Of a stretch of 7,759 nt of DNA, positions 1-5,575 are shown one piece after another. The position numbers were made by a program, and so were the translations under genes. Location of the stretch: NCBI GenBank assembly GCA_021828715.1, contig JAJZDF010000022.1:1-7759 (forward strand). The letters run 5' to 3'. The notes under the pieces were generated by a model. It made no database searches. It saw nothing but the letters and a program-made list of their open reading frames with translations, and had not been told where the DNA came from. This DNA comes from Thermoplasmata archaeon (lineage in GTDB: Archaea; Thermoplasmatota; Thermoplasmata; Lutacidiplasmatales; UBA184). Each line of letters opens with the position of its first letter. The first letter of the stretch is position 1.

Positions 1-1011
1 TTCCGGGAGGCGACCATCCCGCGCACCGGCGCGAACCGCATCGACCGGATCCGCTCCTTGCTCGAGCGGGGGGGATTCTACGTGGCGGCGACGCACGGGG
101 TCCGCCCGTCGAGCTTCGACCTTGCCGCCCGGCGGGACTCGCTCCTCTTCCTCCTCAAGGTCCTGAAGAACATCGACGCGCTCGGCGCCGACGAGGCGGC
201 CCGGCTCCTCGAGCTCGGCCGCCTCTTCCCGGCGACCGTGCTGATCGTCGGCGAGACCTCCGGGGCGGCGGAGCTCGATCCGGGAGTCGTCTACACCCGC
301 TACGGCGTCCCGATCGTCACCGAGGATACCCTCGAGGAGTACCTGGTGAAGGGGCTCCCGCCGTTCCTCTACGCGAGCCCGGGCGGGATCTTCGCCCGGA
401 TCGCCGGGGACCGCCTGCGCGCCTTCCGGGACGCGCGCGGCTTCTCCCTCGGGACGCTCGCCGCCGCGGCGGGGGTCTCCCGGCGCGCGATCCAGCTCTA
501 CGAGGAAGGCGCCGGCGCCGAGATCGACATCGTCGAGCGCCTGGAGGCGTTCCTCGGCGAGCCGATCGTCGAGCCGATCTCCCTCTTCGAGCCCCGGGGG
601 AAGCCCGGTCGCCGGCCGGCGGAGGGCGAGCGGACCCCTCCCGACCCGGACCGCCCCGCCGCCGCGACCCCGAGGCCCCGGACGGGCGACTCGTTGCGGG
701 ACGGGGTGCTCGACCGGCTCGACGGGCTCGGCCTCGAGGTGACGGTCACGGTGCGGGCGCCGTTCGACGCGTTCGCCCGGGCGCCGGGGATCCTCCTGAC
801 CGGTGTCGGGAGCCTCCGCACCGCCCAGCACCGGGCCGAGATCCTCTCCGGCCTCGCCCGGGTCGCCGAGGGGCACGCGATGTTCGTCGTCGACGAGTCC
901 GTCCATCGCCTGTCGATCGACGGGCTCCCGATCTTCACCTTCCGCGAACTGCGCCGGCACCGCGATTCGGACGATCTCCTCGAGGAGCTCGCCGAGCGGG
1001 AAGGTCCGTGA
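1..1011 (+). CDS. Archaeal HTH-type transcriptional regulatory protein (MF_00584-like), 5' end missing
   Basis: This is very likely a DNA-binding regulator of the archaeal family catalogued as putative HTH-type transcriptional regulatory protein; its targets are unknown. The frame is open from base 1. The only start-like codon near the left edge is TTG at 58, and residues encoded before it (ANRIDRIRSLLERGGF) fit the family's N-terminal helix, so the true start probably lies outside the window. Counting from the TTG, residues 7-97 form the N-terminal alpha/beta domain (FDLAARRDSLLFLLKV, then VVYTRYGVPIV). Residues 120-150 are a Cro/C1-type HTH (LRAFRDARGFSLGTLAAAAG, then SRRAIQLYEEG). Residues 180-210 are a Pro/Arg-rich linker, and 215-305 are a C-terminal domain resembling the N-terminal one. 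The stop overlaps the next gene by GTGA, so the two are probably co-transcribed. Family assignment is confident; the regulon cannot be inferred. Confidence 0.88.
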   Translation, partial: FREATIPRTGANRIDRIRSLLERGGFYVAATHGVRPSSFDLAARRDSLLFLLKVLKNIDALGADEAARLLELGRLFPATVLIVGETSGAAELDPGVVYTRYGVPIVTEDTLEEYLVKGLPPFLYASPGGIFARIAGDRLRAFRDARGFSLGTLAAAAGVSRRAIQLYEEGAGAEIDIVERLEAFLGEPIVEPISLFEPRGKPGRRPAEGERTPPDPDRPAAATPRPRTGDSLRDGVLDRLDGLGLEVTVTVRAPFDAFARAPGILLTGVGSLRTAQHRAEILSGLARVAEGHAMFVVDESVHRLSIDGLPIFTFRELRRHRDSDDLLEELAEREGP

Positions 1012-1640
1012 TCTCGGCCCGCCTGGCCGGGCCCGGGGACGTGCAGCTCTGGGGTCCGGTCCGGGGGCTCGCCGCGGAGATCGGAACGATGCGGGAGGCG
1101 CTCGCCGCCCGACCGCCCGATCGGATCGGGATCGGGACGTCGCCGGACGAGATGCGGGGGCTCACCGAATACTTCGTGCGGGCCCCGGCCGAGCCGGTCG
1201 TCCCGCTCACTGCCGCCGAGCGGAGCGAGGTGCGGGGGCTCGTCCGCTTCGGCGAGGTACGCGTGCCGAACCCGGCGTTCGTCACCCTCCTGGAGTGGGG
1301 GGAAGAACACGCCGTCCGGGTCGAGGCGCTCGATCCGACCGAGGAGCACGCCGCCGCCCTGTTCACCGACCACATCGGCTACCTCGAGCTCGTCCGGAGG
1401 ACGGTCCGCGAGCGGCGCGTCGCGCGGAGCCCGCCCGCGCCGGCGACCCCGGACGGCTACGCGCTCGCCTGGGACCGGTCGGTGGCGGGCGGACGGGGTT
1501 CGCGGGCGTATGCCGCGGCGCGCGATCGCCATCTCGTCGACGAACTCCGCCGGCTCGCGGCTCCGGGCGGGCGCGTCGTGGCGGTCGTCGACCGCGAGCG
1601 GTTCGAGCGGGTGCAGGCGCTCTACGCCGCGCCGGGCTGA
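1008..1640 (+). CDS. Protein of unknown function, 210 aa, coupled to the HTH regulator; possible degenerate TraB/Tiki-like fold
   Basis: I do not recognise this protein with confidence. It starts at GTG 1008, whose GTGA overlaps the stop of the regulator, which argues for translational coupling and decides the start. No signal peptide or membrane segment is evident, so it is probably cytosolic. Residues 11-55 read as a strand, a helix and a strand (VQLWGPVRGLAAEIGTMREA, then PDRIGIGTSPDEMRGL). Residues 165-206 contain SRAYAAARDRHLVDELRRLA followed by GRVVAVVDRERF. This order resembles the start and end of TraB/PrgY (Tiki-superfamily) domains: an N-terminal Gly-x-x-His block, a PDxVxxE-like strand, and a C-terminal 'RDRxMAexL...VVAVVGxxH' block. 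The histidines and acidic pair expected there are absent (GPVRG and DRERF instead), so if the relationship is real this is an inactive relative. That link is inference. The convergent gene begins seven bases downstream. Confidence 0.75.
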   Translation: MISARLAGPGDVQLWGPVRGLAAEIGTMREALAARPPDRIGIGTSPDEMRGLTEYFVRAPAEPVVPLTAAERSEVRGLVRFGEVRVPNPAFVTLLEWGEEHAVRVEALDPTEEHAAALFTDHIGYLELVRRTVRERRVARSPPAPATPDGYALAWDRSVAGGRGSRAYAAARDRHLVDELRRLAAPGGRVVAVVDRERFERVQALYAAPG

Positions 1641-1650
1641 GGGGGCTCAG
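1637..1650. terminator. Short inverted repeat spanning both convergent stop codons
   Basis: CTGAG, a GGGG spacer and CTCAG form a five-base-pair stem with a four-base loop. The TGA of the upstream plus-strand gene and the TGA of the convergent minus-strand gene sit in opposite arms. Flanking GGG and CCC could lengthen the stem after a small bulge. No T-rich tract follows on either strand, so a role in ending transcription is only a guess; facing stop codons create part of this symmetry by themselves. Confidence 0.25.
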
Positions 1651-2189
1651 ACGTCCCGGTCGAGGATCCGCTGGAGCTCCGCCTTCGCCGTCGGACGGAA
1701 CGCGTCGAGCGGCCCTTCGTTGATGAGCATCCCGTCGGCGAGGGCGAAGGCGTTGCCGATCCCCCACTTGAGCTCCCGGCGGTCCCGGTCGAAGAAGTCC
1801 TGGAGCCCGACCCCGTCGTCCCCCCGTCCGCGGGCGCTCATCCGGTCGTAGCGGGTCTCGGGCGAGGCGAAGATCCCGAGGACGAACAGGTCGCCGAAGT
1901 GGTGGCGGAAGACCGTCACCTCGGCGTCGGAGCGGCAGCCGTCGACCAGCATCCGGGTCTCGGTCAGCTTCGGCAGCGCCCGCTGGGCCCAGATGCCGCC
2001 GCCGTGCTTGTCCCGCTCCTCGGACGCGATCCGCCCGACGTTGCCGCTCGTGAGCGGGAGCCCGCGCCGGCGCGTCTCGTCGCGGACGAGGTCCCCCATC
2101 TTGAGGGTCGCCATCCCGACGGTCCGGGCGATCTCGAGGAGCTCGTCCTTGCCGGAGCCGGGCATGCCGACGGTCACGATCAGTTTCAT
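1647..2189 (-). CDS. UPF0200 family P-loop NTPase (dephospho-CoA kinase-like nucleotide kinase fold)
   Basis: This is a 180-residue P-loop protein of the archaeal UPF0200 family, which has the fold of small kinases such as adenylate and dephospho-CoA kinases. Its substrate is not established, and database labels as dephospho-CoA kinase should be read with care. Residues 3-15 hold the first strand and Walker A (LIVTVGMPGSGKD, K14). Residues 31-40 (MGDLVRDETR) are the family's MGDxVR motif, 81-91 hold LVDGCRSDAEV, and 107-125 hold FASPETRYDRMSARGRGDD, the likely lid. Residues 137-160 (RRELKWGIGNAFALADGM, INEG) match the family's C-terminal signature. The length is normal. The residue after the Walker A lysine is Asp where Ser/Thr is usual in P-loop enzymes. 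The ATG overlaps the TGA of the upstream coiled-coil gene as ATGA, which indicates one transcript and coupled translation. Confidence 0.9.
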   Translation of the reverse strand: MKLIVTVGMPGSGKDELLEIARTVGMATLKMGDLVRDETRRRGLPLTSGNVGRIASEERDKHGGGIWAQRALPKLTETRMLVDGCRSDAEVTVFRHHFGDLFVLGIFASPETRYDRMSARGRGDDGVGLQDFFDRDRRELKWGIGNAFALADGMLINEGPLDAFRPTAKAELQRILDRDV

Positions 2190-2812
2190 GGCGGGCTCCC
2201 CGATTCGGGCGGGGAGCCGGCGGGAGGCGGTGGGGCGGCCGGCGGCCGGGCGGCGACGTCCTGCTCGGAGACCATCTGCAACCGGTCCGCCCGCTGGCGG
2301 TACGACGCGGCCTCCTGCTCCTCGGACCGCGCCGCCTCGCCGAACTGGTCCACCTTCACCTTGATCTCGGCCGTCTTCTGCGTCAGCTGCGCCGCGCGCA
2401 GGTCGAGGTTGCGGGCCTTCCGCTGGCGGTCGACGATCTTCTGCTGGAGCTTGCGGATCCGGAAGTGCAGGTTCGTCACGTCGCTCGACACCGGCCCCCC
2501 GGACTTCCCGCCGGTAGCGACCTGGATGTCGCGCTCGTACTGCGCGATCTGCTGCTGGATCTCGGGGATCTCCTCGAGGACCTTCTGACCCTTCTCGCGC
2601 AGCAGGGTCGCATGGTGCCGGAGCTTCTCGATCTTCGTGTTCAGGCGCGCGATGCGCTGCTGGGCCCGGGAGGCCGCCCGGTCGTGTCGGGCCGCCAGCT
2701 CGCGCAGCTTGGTAATGTCCGCGTACTGCATCCCCGCCCAGCGCGACCGCCGTGCCGCCGAGGGAGTCGCCGGGGCCGACGGTTCGGGCGGGGCTCCGCC
2801 TCCGGCCGCCAT
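2186..2812 (-). CDS. Coiled-coil protein of unknown function, 208 aa
   Basis: No enzyme motif is visible; this is a soluble, probably structural or scaffolding, protein. Residues 1-27 are a low-complexity Ala/Pro/Gly leader. Residues 29-98 form a long charged helix with heptad-like spacing (ITKLRELAARHDRAASRAQQ, then IARLNTKIEKLRHHATLLRE). A Gly/Ser hinge follows at 100-110 (TGGKSGGPVSS). A second long helix runs over 112-184 (LHFRIRKLQQKIVDRQRKAR onwards), and the tail at 188-208 is Pro/Ser-rich. Together this suggests a helical hairpin that could form an antiparallel coiled coil. I chose the ATG at 2812 over the in-frame GTG at 2824 because a TATA-like element is centred about 28 bases before 2812. 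ATG at 2731 (MQYADI) is another option and would remove the low-complexity leader. The gene overlaps the UPF0200 gene by four bases, suggesting related roles. Confidence 0.8.
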   Translation of the reverse strand: MAAGGGAPPEPSAPATPSAARRSRWAGMQYADITKLRELAARHDRAASRAQQRIARLNTKIEKLRHHATLLREKGQKVLEEIPEIQQQIAQYERDIQVATGGKSGGPVSSDVTNLHFRIRKLQQKIVDRQRKARNLDLRAAQLTQKTAEIKVKVDQFGEAARSEEQEAASYRQRADRLQMVSEQDVAARPPAAPPPPAGSPPESGSPP

Positions 2813-2836
2813 CGAACCCGCCACACGGGGGGGCGC

Positions 2837-2844
2837 GATATAGC
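2837..2844 (-). promoter_or_regulatory. TATA-box-like element for the coiled-coil/UPF0200 operon
   Basis: Read on the minus strand this is GCTATATC, an AT-rich island in a surrounding stretch that is almost all G and C. Its centre (about 2840.5) lies 28 bases before the A of the ATG at 2812, the spacing expected between an archaeal TATA box and the transcription start of a leaderless mRNA. It sits in the 79-base gap after glyS, so the coiled-coil and UPF0200 genes probably have their own promoter rather than relying on read-through. Confidence 0.55.
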
Positions 2845-2891
2845 GGTTGTGTGGGTCGCCGGGTTCCGGGCCGGGCGGCGCGGCGGCCGGT

Positions 2892-4397
2892 CTAGGCGCC
2901 GGGGGGGAGGGGCGGGACCAGGAACGGCCGTAGGCGGGCCGCCAGCGCGGCCGCCGGCACCCGCTCCTGGGCGCGGGAGTCGCGCGCGCGCAGGGTGACG
3001 GTCCCCTGTTCCGGTCCGTCGGCGATCGTCGCCCCGTCGACCGTCACGCAGAACGGGGTGCCGGCCTCGTCCATCCGGGCGTACCGCTTCCCGATCGAGC
3101 TCGCGTCGTCGTACTGCGCCGGGATCCCCGCGGCCCTGAGGTCGTGGGCGAGGGCGCGCGCGAAGCTGCCGTGGTCCTTCTCGATGAGGGGGAAGACCCC
3201 GACGGCGACCGGGGCGAGGAAGGCGGGAAGCTTCCAGCGCGTCCGCTCCCCGTCCTTGCCGAGGTGGAGGTCGGCGAGCGCCCAGAGGTTCCGATCGACC
3301 CCGAAGGTGAGCTCGAGGACGTTCGGGCGGAGCGGCGGGCGCCCGGTCGGGTGGACGGAGAGGTCGCGCCCCGAGCCCTCGCTGTGCCGCCCCAGGTCGT
3401 AATCGCCCCGGTAGTGGACGGCGCCGAGCTCCTTGTAGCCCCCGAGGCTCTCCAGGTGGACCTCGACGTCGAACTGGATCTTGTTGTAGAAGGCGCGCTC
3501 GCTCTCCGACTTCTCGAACAAACGGATCGCTTCCGCCGGGTAGCCGAGGACGTCCCGGTAGAACCGGACGGTCTCCGCCAGGTGGTAGACGTAGAACTCG
3601 GGCAGCCCTCCCGTACGGACCAATTCCTCCGCGGAGACGACCTCGGGGCTCTCCTCGCCCCGGCTCCGGGGCCCGACTCGGAGCACGGGGAGCCGCTCCG
3701 CGCGCACCCGGTCGAACGGGACCGGGAACGACTCGGGGTCGAAGAAGATCTGCAGTTCGGCCTGGGTGAACGCCCGCATGCGGAACAGCACCTGGCGCGG
3801 CGCGATCTCGTTCCGGTACGCCTTCCCGATGACGGCGATCCCGAGCGGCAGGCGGTGCCGGCCGACGTCCCACATGCGGGCGAAGGCAAGATAGCTCGCC
3901 TGCGCCGTCTCCGGCTGGAGGTACGCCCGCTCCTTCCCGGTCGGCCCGAAGTCGAGGCCGAACATGAGGTTGAACGGGCGGGGGACGCTGAGCTCCGGCG
4001 AGCCGCAGCTCGGGCAGCGGAGCTGCTGGGCCCGAAGGATCTCCCCGATCTGGGCGGAGGAGAGGCCGTCGATCCCCTCCGGCCGCACCTTCTCGAGGAG
4101 GGTGTCGGCGCGGAACGCCGCGTGGCACGCCTCGCACGTCACCTCGGGATCGGTGAAGTTCTCGAGGTGGCCGGAGGCACGGACGACCGCCTCGGGGAGG
4201 ATCTCCGCCGGTTCGATCCGGTGGTAATCGGGCGAGAGGCCCAGGAACCACGCCGACCACGCCTCCTCGAGCCGGCGCTTCAGCGCCGCCCCGAGCGGCC
4301 CGTAATCGTAGAGCCCCTGGGCGCCGCCGTAGATCTCTGCGGAGGGCCAGAGCACGCCCCGGCGGCGGAGCAGGGCGAACAGCTCGTCGTGCTTCAC
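2892..4397 (-). CDS. glyS: Glycyl-tRNA synthetase, class II, archaeal/eukaryotic type
   Basis: This enzyme charges tRNA-Gly with glycine using ATP and acts in the cytosol, normally as a homodimer. The chosen GTG start (4397) gives 501 residues beginning (M)KHDELFALLRRRGVLWPSAE. Motif 1 lies around 25-52 (GGAQGLYDYGPLGAALKRRL). A likely zinc site is formed by CEAC (88-91) and CPSC (128-131) within the insertion typical of this type. Motif 2 is at 194-214 (YRNEIAPRQVLFRMRAFTQ, then AE). YKELGAVHYRGDYDLGRHS (321-339) precedes SGRDL. Motif 3 is at 361-374 (LELTFGVDRNLWAL), and an anticodon-binding domain covers 394-490 (LAPVAVGVFPLIEKDHGS onward). It is somewhat shorter than many archaeal homologues, which I recall as roughly 550-580 residues. 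Motif 3 reads ELTFGVDR where EPSFGVDR is commoner. A longer reading frame extends upstream, but the added 39 residues are proline-rich and overlap the amidohydrolase; the GTGA overlap with that gene's stop supports the GTG. Confidence 0.96.
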   Translation of the reverse strand: MKHDELFALLRRRGVLWPSAEIYGGAQGLYDYGPLGAALKRRLEEAWSAWFLGLSPDYHRIEPAEILPEAVVRASGHLENFTDPEVTCEACHAAFRADTLLEKVRPEGIDGLSSAQIGEILRAQQLRCPSCGSPELSVPRPFNLMFGLDFGPTGKERAYLQPETAQASYLAFARMWDVGRHRLPLGIAVIGKAYRNEIAPRQVLFRMRAFTQAELQIFFDPESFPVPFDRVRAERLPVLRVGPRSRGEESPEVVSAEELVRTGGLPEFYVYHLAETVRFYRDVLGYPAEAIRLFEKSESERAFYNKIQFDVEVHLESLGGYKELGAVHYRGDYDLGRHSEGSGRDLSVHPTGRPPLRPNVLELTFGVDRNLWALADLHLGKDGERTRWKLPAFLAPVAVGVFPLIEKDHGSFARALAHDLRAAGIPAQYDDASSIGKRYARMDEAGTPFCVTVDGATIADGPEQGTVTLRARDSRAQERVPAAALAARLRPFLVPPLPPGA

Positions 4398-5485
4398 GGG
4401 GGCTCCGAGAACGAGCGGGGGCGGGCCGGGCGCACGATAAGGTGTTCGGTCGTCCGCGTGACGACCTGGTACTCGGGGTCGTCGGCCGGAAGGCGGAGGA
4501 CCAGGGGCCGGCACGGCGCCCCGACCGCGATCGAAGCTCCCTCCGGCTGGCCGAGCCAGCGGTACGGCTCGACGAGCGCGGCGCGCGCCAGGTAGCCGGC
4601 GGAGGCGGGGCGCCCCCGGAGGCGGCTCGCGACGTAGGCGAACTCGAGTTCGCGCCAGATCGAAGGGGCGTGGAACATCGCGTTGTCGGTGCCGAGGAGG
4701 AGCGCGATCCCGGTCCGCTCCATCTCGGCGAGGTCCGGTTGCCGGCCGAAGAGCGCGTTCGACCGCGGACAGACCGCGACCGGGACGCGGGCCCGGGCGA
4801 CGGCGTCGAGGTCGCCCGCCGTCGCTCGGGCGAGGTGGACCAGCAGGTCCGGCCGCGGGTCGAGGTACGCCTCGGGCGGCTCGCGTACCGCCTCGCTCGC
4901 GTGGAGGGCGAACCGCTTCCCCGCCGCCCGACAGGCGCGCGCGACGGTGCGCCGGGCCGTCCCGCTCTCGTCGCGCGCGCTCGATAGGCCGATGCCGTCG
5001 GAGACGTCGAGGACCGCCCGAAGCTCGACCGGGTCGATGGGCCGCCGGAGCGGCCGGCCGAGGATCACGAGGCGCACCGACGAGCCGTCCGCCGCGCGGC
5101 GGAGGAGCCGGGCCCCGTCGGCGCCCTCCTCCCGGAAGTCGATCGCGGCCCCGATCCCTTCCGCGTCCATCCGGTGCAGGGCGGCGCGGATCGCCTTCAC
5201 CTTCGCCGCCGGCGTCGCTCCGGCGAGGAGGCGGAACTTGTAGCCGTGCGGGGCGGCGACGAGATCCTCGACGGGTCCGGGCGGCGGCTCGCGTACCGAC
5301 ACCGCGTCCCCCAGGTGGGTGTGGGCGTTGATCGGCGCCGGCACGACGATCCCGCGCAGCCGATGCTCGTCCGGATGGGGTCGGAGCGTCCCCCGCTGAC
5401 CGACCTCCACGACCCGGCCCACCCGGAGCCGGACGTCGGCGGGTCGCGGCCCGTCCCGGTCCAGGATCGCCCCTTGGACAAGCAT
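4394..5485 (-). CDS. Amidohydrolase-superfamily metal-dependent hydrolase/deaminase (COG0402-like)
   Basis: This is a TIM-barrel metal-dependent hydrolase related to the chlorohydrolase, cytosine deaminase and SAH deaminase group; the substrate cannot be read from sequence, and a deaminase acting on a nucleoside or other N-heterocycle is the family-based guess. The 363-residue chain starts at ATG 5485, with a small beta-sandwich portion (1-48) before the metal-binding motif NAHTHLGD (H55, H57). Further expected ligands are in FALHASEA (H195), LLVHLARA (H217) and LLLGTDNAM (D267). KFRLLAGATPAAKVKAIRAA (83-102) and VAVCPRSNALFG (236-247) resemble archaeal members, and the C-terminus (320-355) returns to the beta-sandwich. 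All core metal residues appear present, though the chain is shorter than the roughly 430 residues usual for bacterial relatives. The open frame continues upstream across the divergent gene but loses all family similarity there. Its TGA overlaps the GTG of glyS. Confidence 0.88.
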   Translation of the reverse strand: MLVQGAILDRDGPRPADVRLRVGRVVEVGQRGTLRPHPDEHRLRGIVVPAPINAHTHLGDAVSVREPPPGPVEDLVAAPHGYKFRLLAGATPAAKVKAIRAALHRMDAEGIGAAIDFREEGADGARLLRRAADGSSVRLVILGRPLRRPIDPVELRAVLDVSDGIGLSSARDESGTARRTVARACRAAGKRFALHASEAVREPPEAYLDPRPDLLVHLARATAGDLDAVARARVPVAVCPRSNALFGRQPDLAEMERTGIALLLGTDNAMFHAPSIWRELEFAYVASRLRGRPASAGYLARAALVEPYRWLGQPEGASIAVGAPCRPLVLRLPADDPEYQVVTRTTEHLIVRPARPRSFSEPP

Positions 5486-5512
5486 CGCCGGGGAGCGGGA
5501 GGGCGCGGCCGG

Positions 5513-5518
5513 CTTAAG
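5513..5518 (-). promoter_or_regulatory. TATA-like element for the amidohydrolase-glyS operon
   Basis: The palindromic CTTAAG is one of the few AT-rich spots in the 90-base divergent gap. Its centre lies about 30 bases before the amidohydrolase ATG at 5485, which would give a transcript with a leader of a few bases or none. This is a spacing argument only; being symmetric, the element gives no direction by itself. Confidence 0.4.
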
Positions 5519-5544
5519 GCACAACCGGGGACGTCCCGAACGGG

Positions 5545-5550
5545 CTAAGG
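5545..5550 (+). promoter_or_regulatory. TATA-like element for the PfkB kinase-moeA operon
   Basis: CTAAGG is a weak AT-rich element whose TAA core lies about 29 bases before the ATG at 5576. A start of transcription at or just before that ATG would make the kinase mRNA leaderless. The assignment rests on position and on the lack of any better AT-rich sequence nearby. Confidence 0.35.
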
Positions 5551-5575
5551 GGGCCGATGGCTCCCTTCGGCCGAG

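Larger units (their letters stand above)
5486..5575. promoter_or_regulatory. Divergent intergenic promoter region
   Basis: These 90 bases separate the start codons of the amidohydrolase (minus strand) and the PfkB-family kinase (plus strand). They hold CTTAAG at 5513-5518 and CTAAGG at 5545-5550, each placed at about TATA-box distance from one of the two ATGs. No clear Shine-Dalgarno precedes either start. I see no convincing operator repeat. Confidence 0.5.

Noticed and set aside
498..1532. Minus-strand open frame opposite the regulator and unknown gene
   Set aside because: It has low-complexity composition, no motif, and is antisense to two genes with a consistent coupled layout.
2641..4260. 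Second minus-strand open frame of about 539 codons through glyS
   Set aside because: It lies in another frame of the GlyRS gene and is dominated by Arg, Pro and Gly, as expected of an out-of-frame reading in GC-rich DNA.
4398..4514. N-terminal extension of GlyRS by 39 residues to the frame's first start
   Set aside because: The extra residues are proline-rich, lie inside the amidohydrolase coding sequence, and GlyRS homology begins at the GTG-coupled start.
3144..4595. Plus-strand open frame of about 483 codons opposite glyS
   Set aside because: Its composition (Glu/Arg/Leu/Val repeats) mirrors the GlyRS codons, and no recognisable domain is present.
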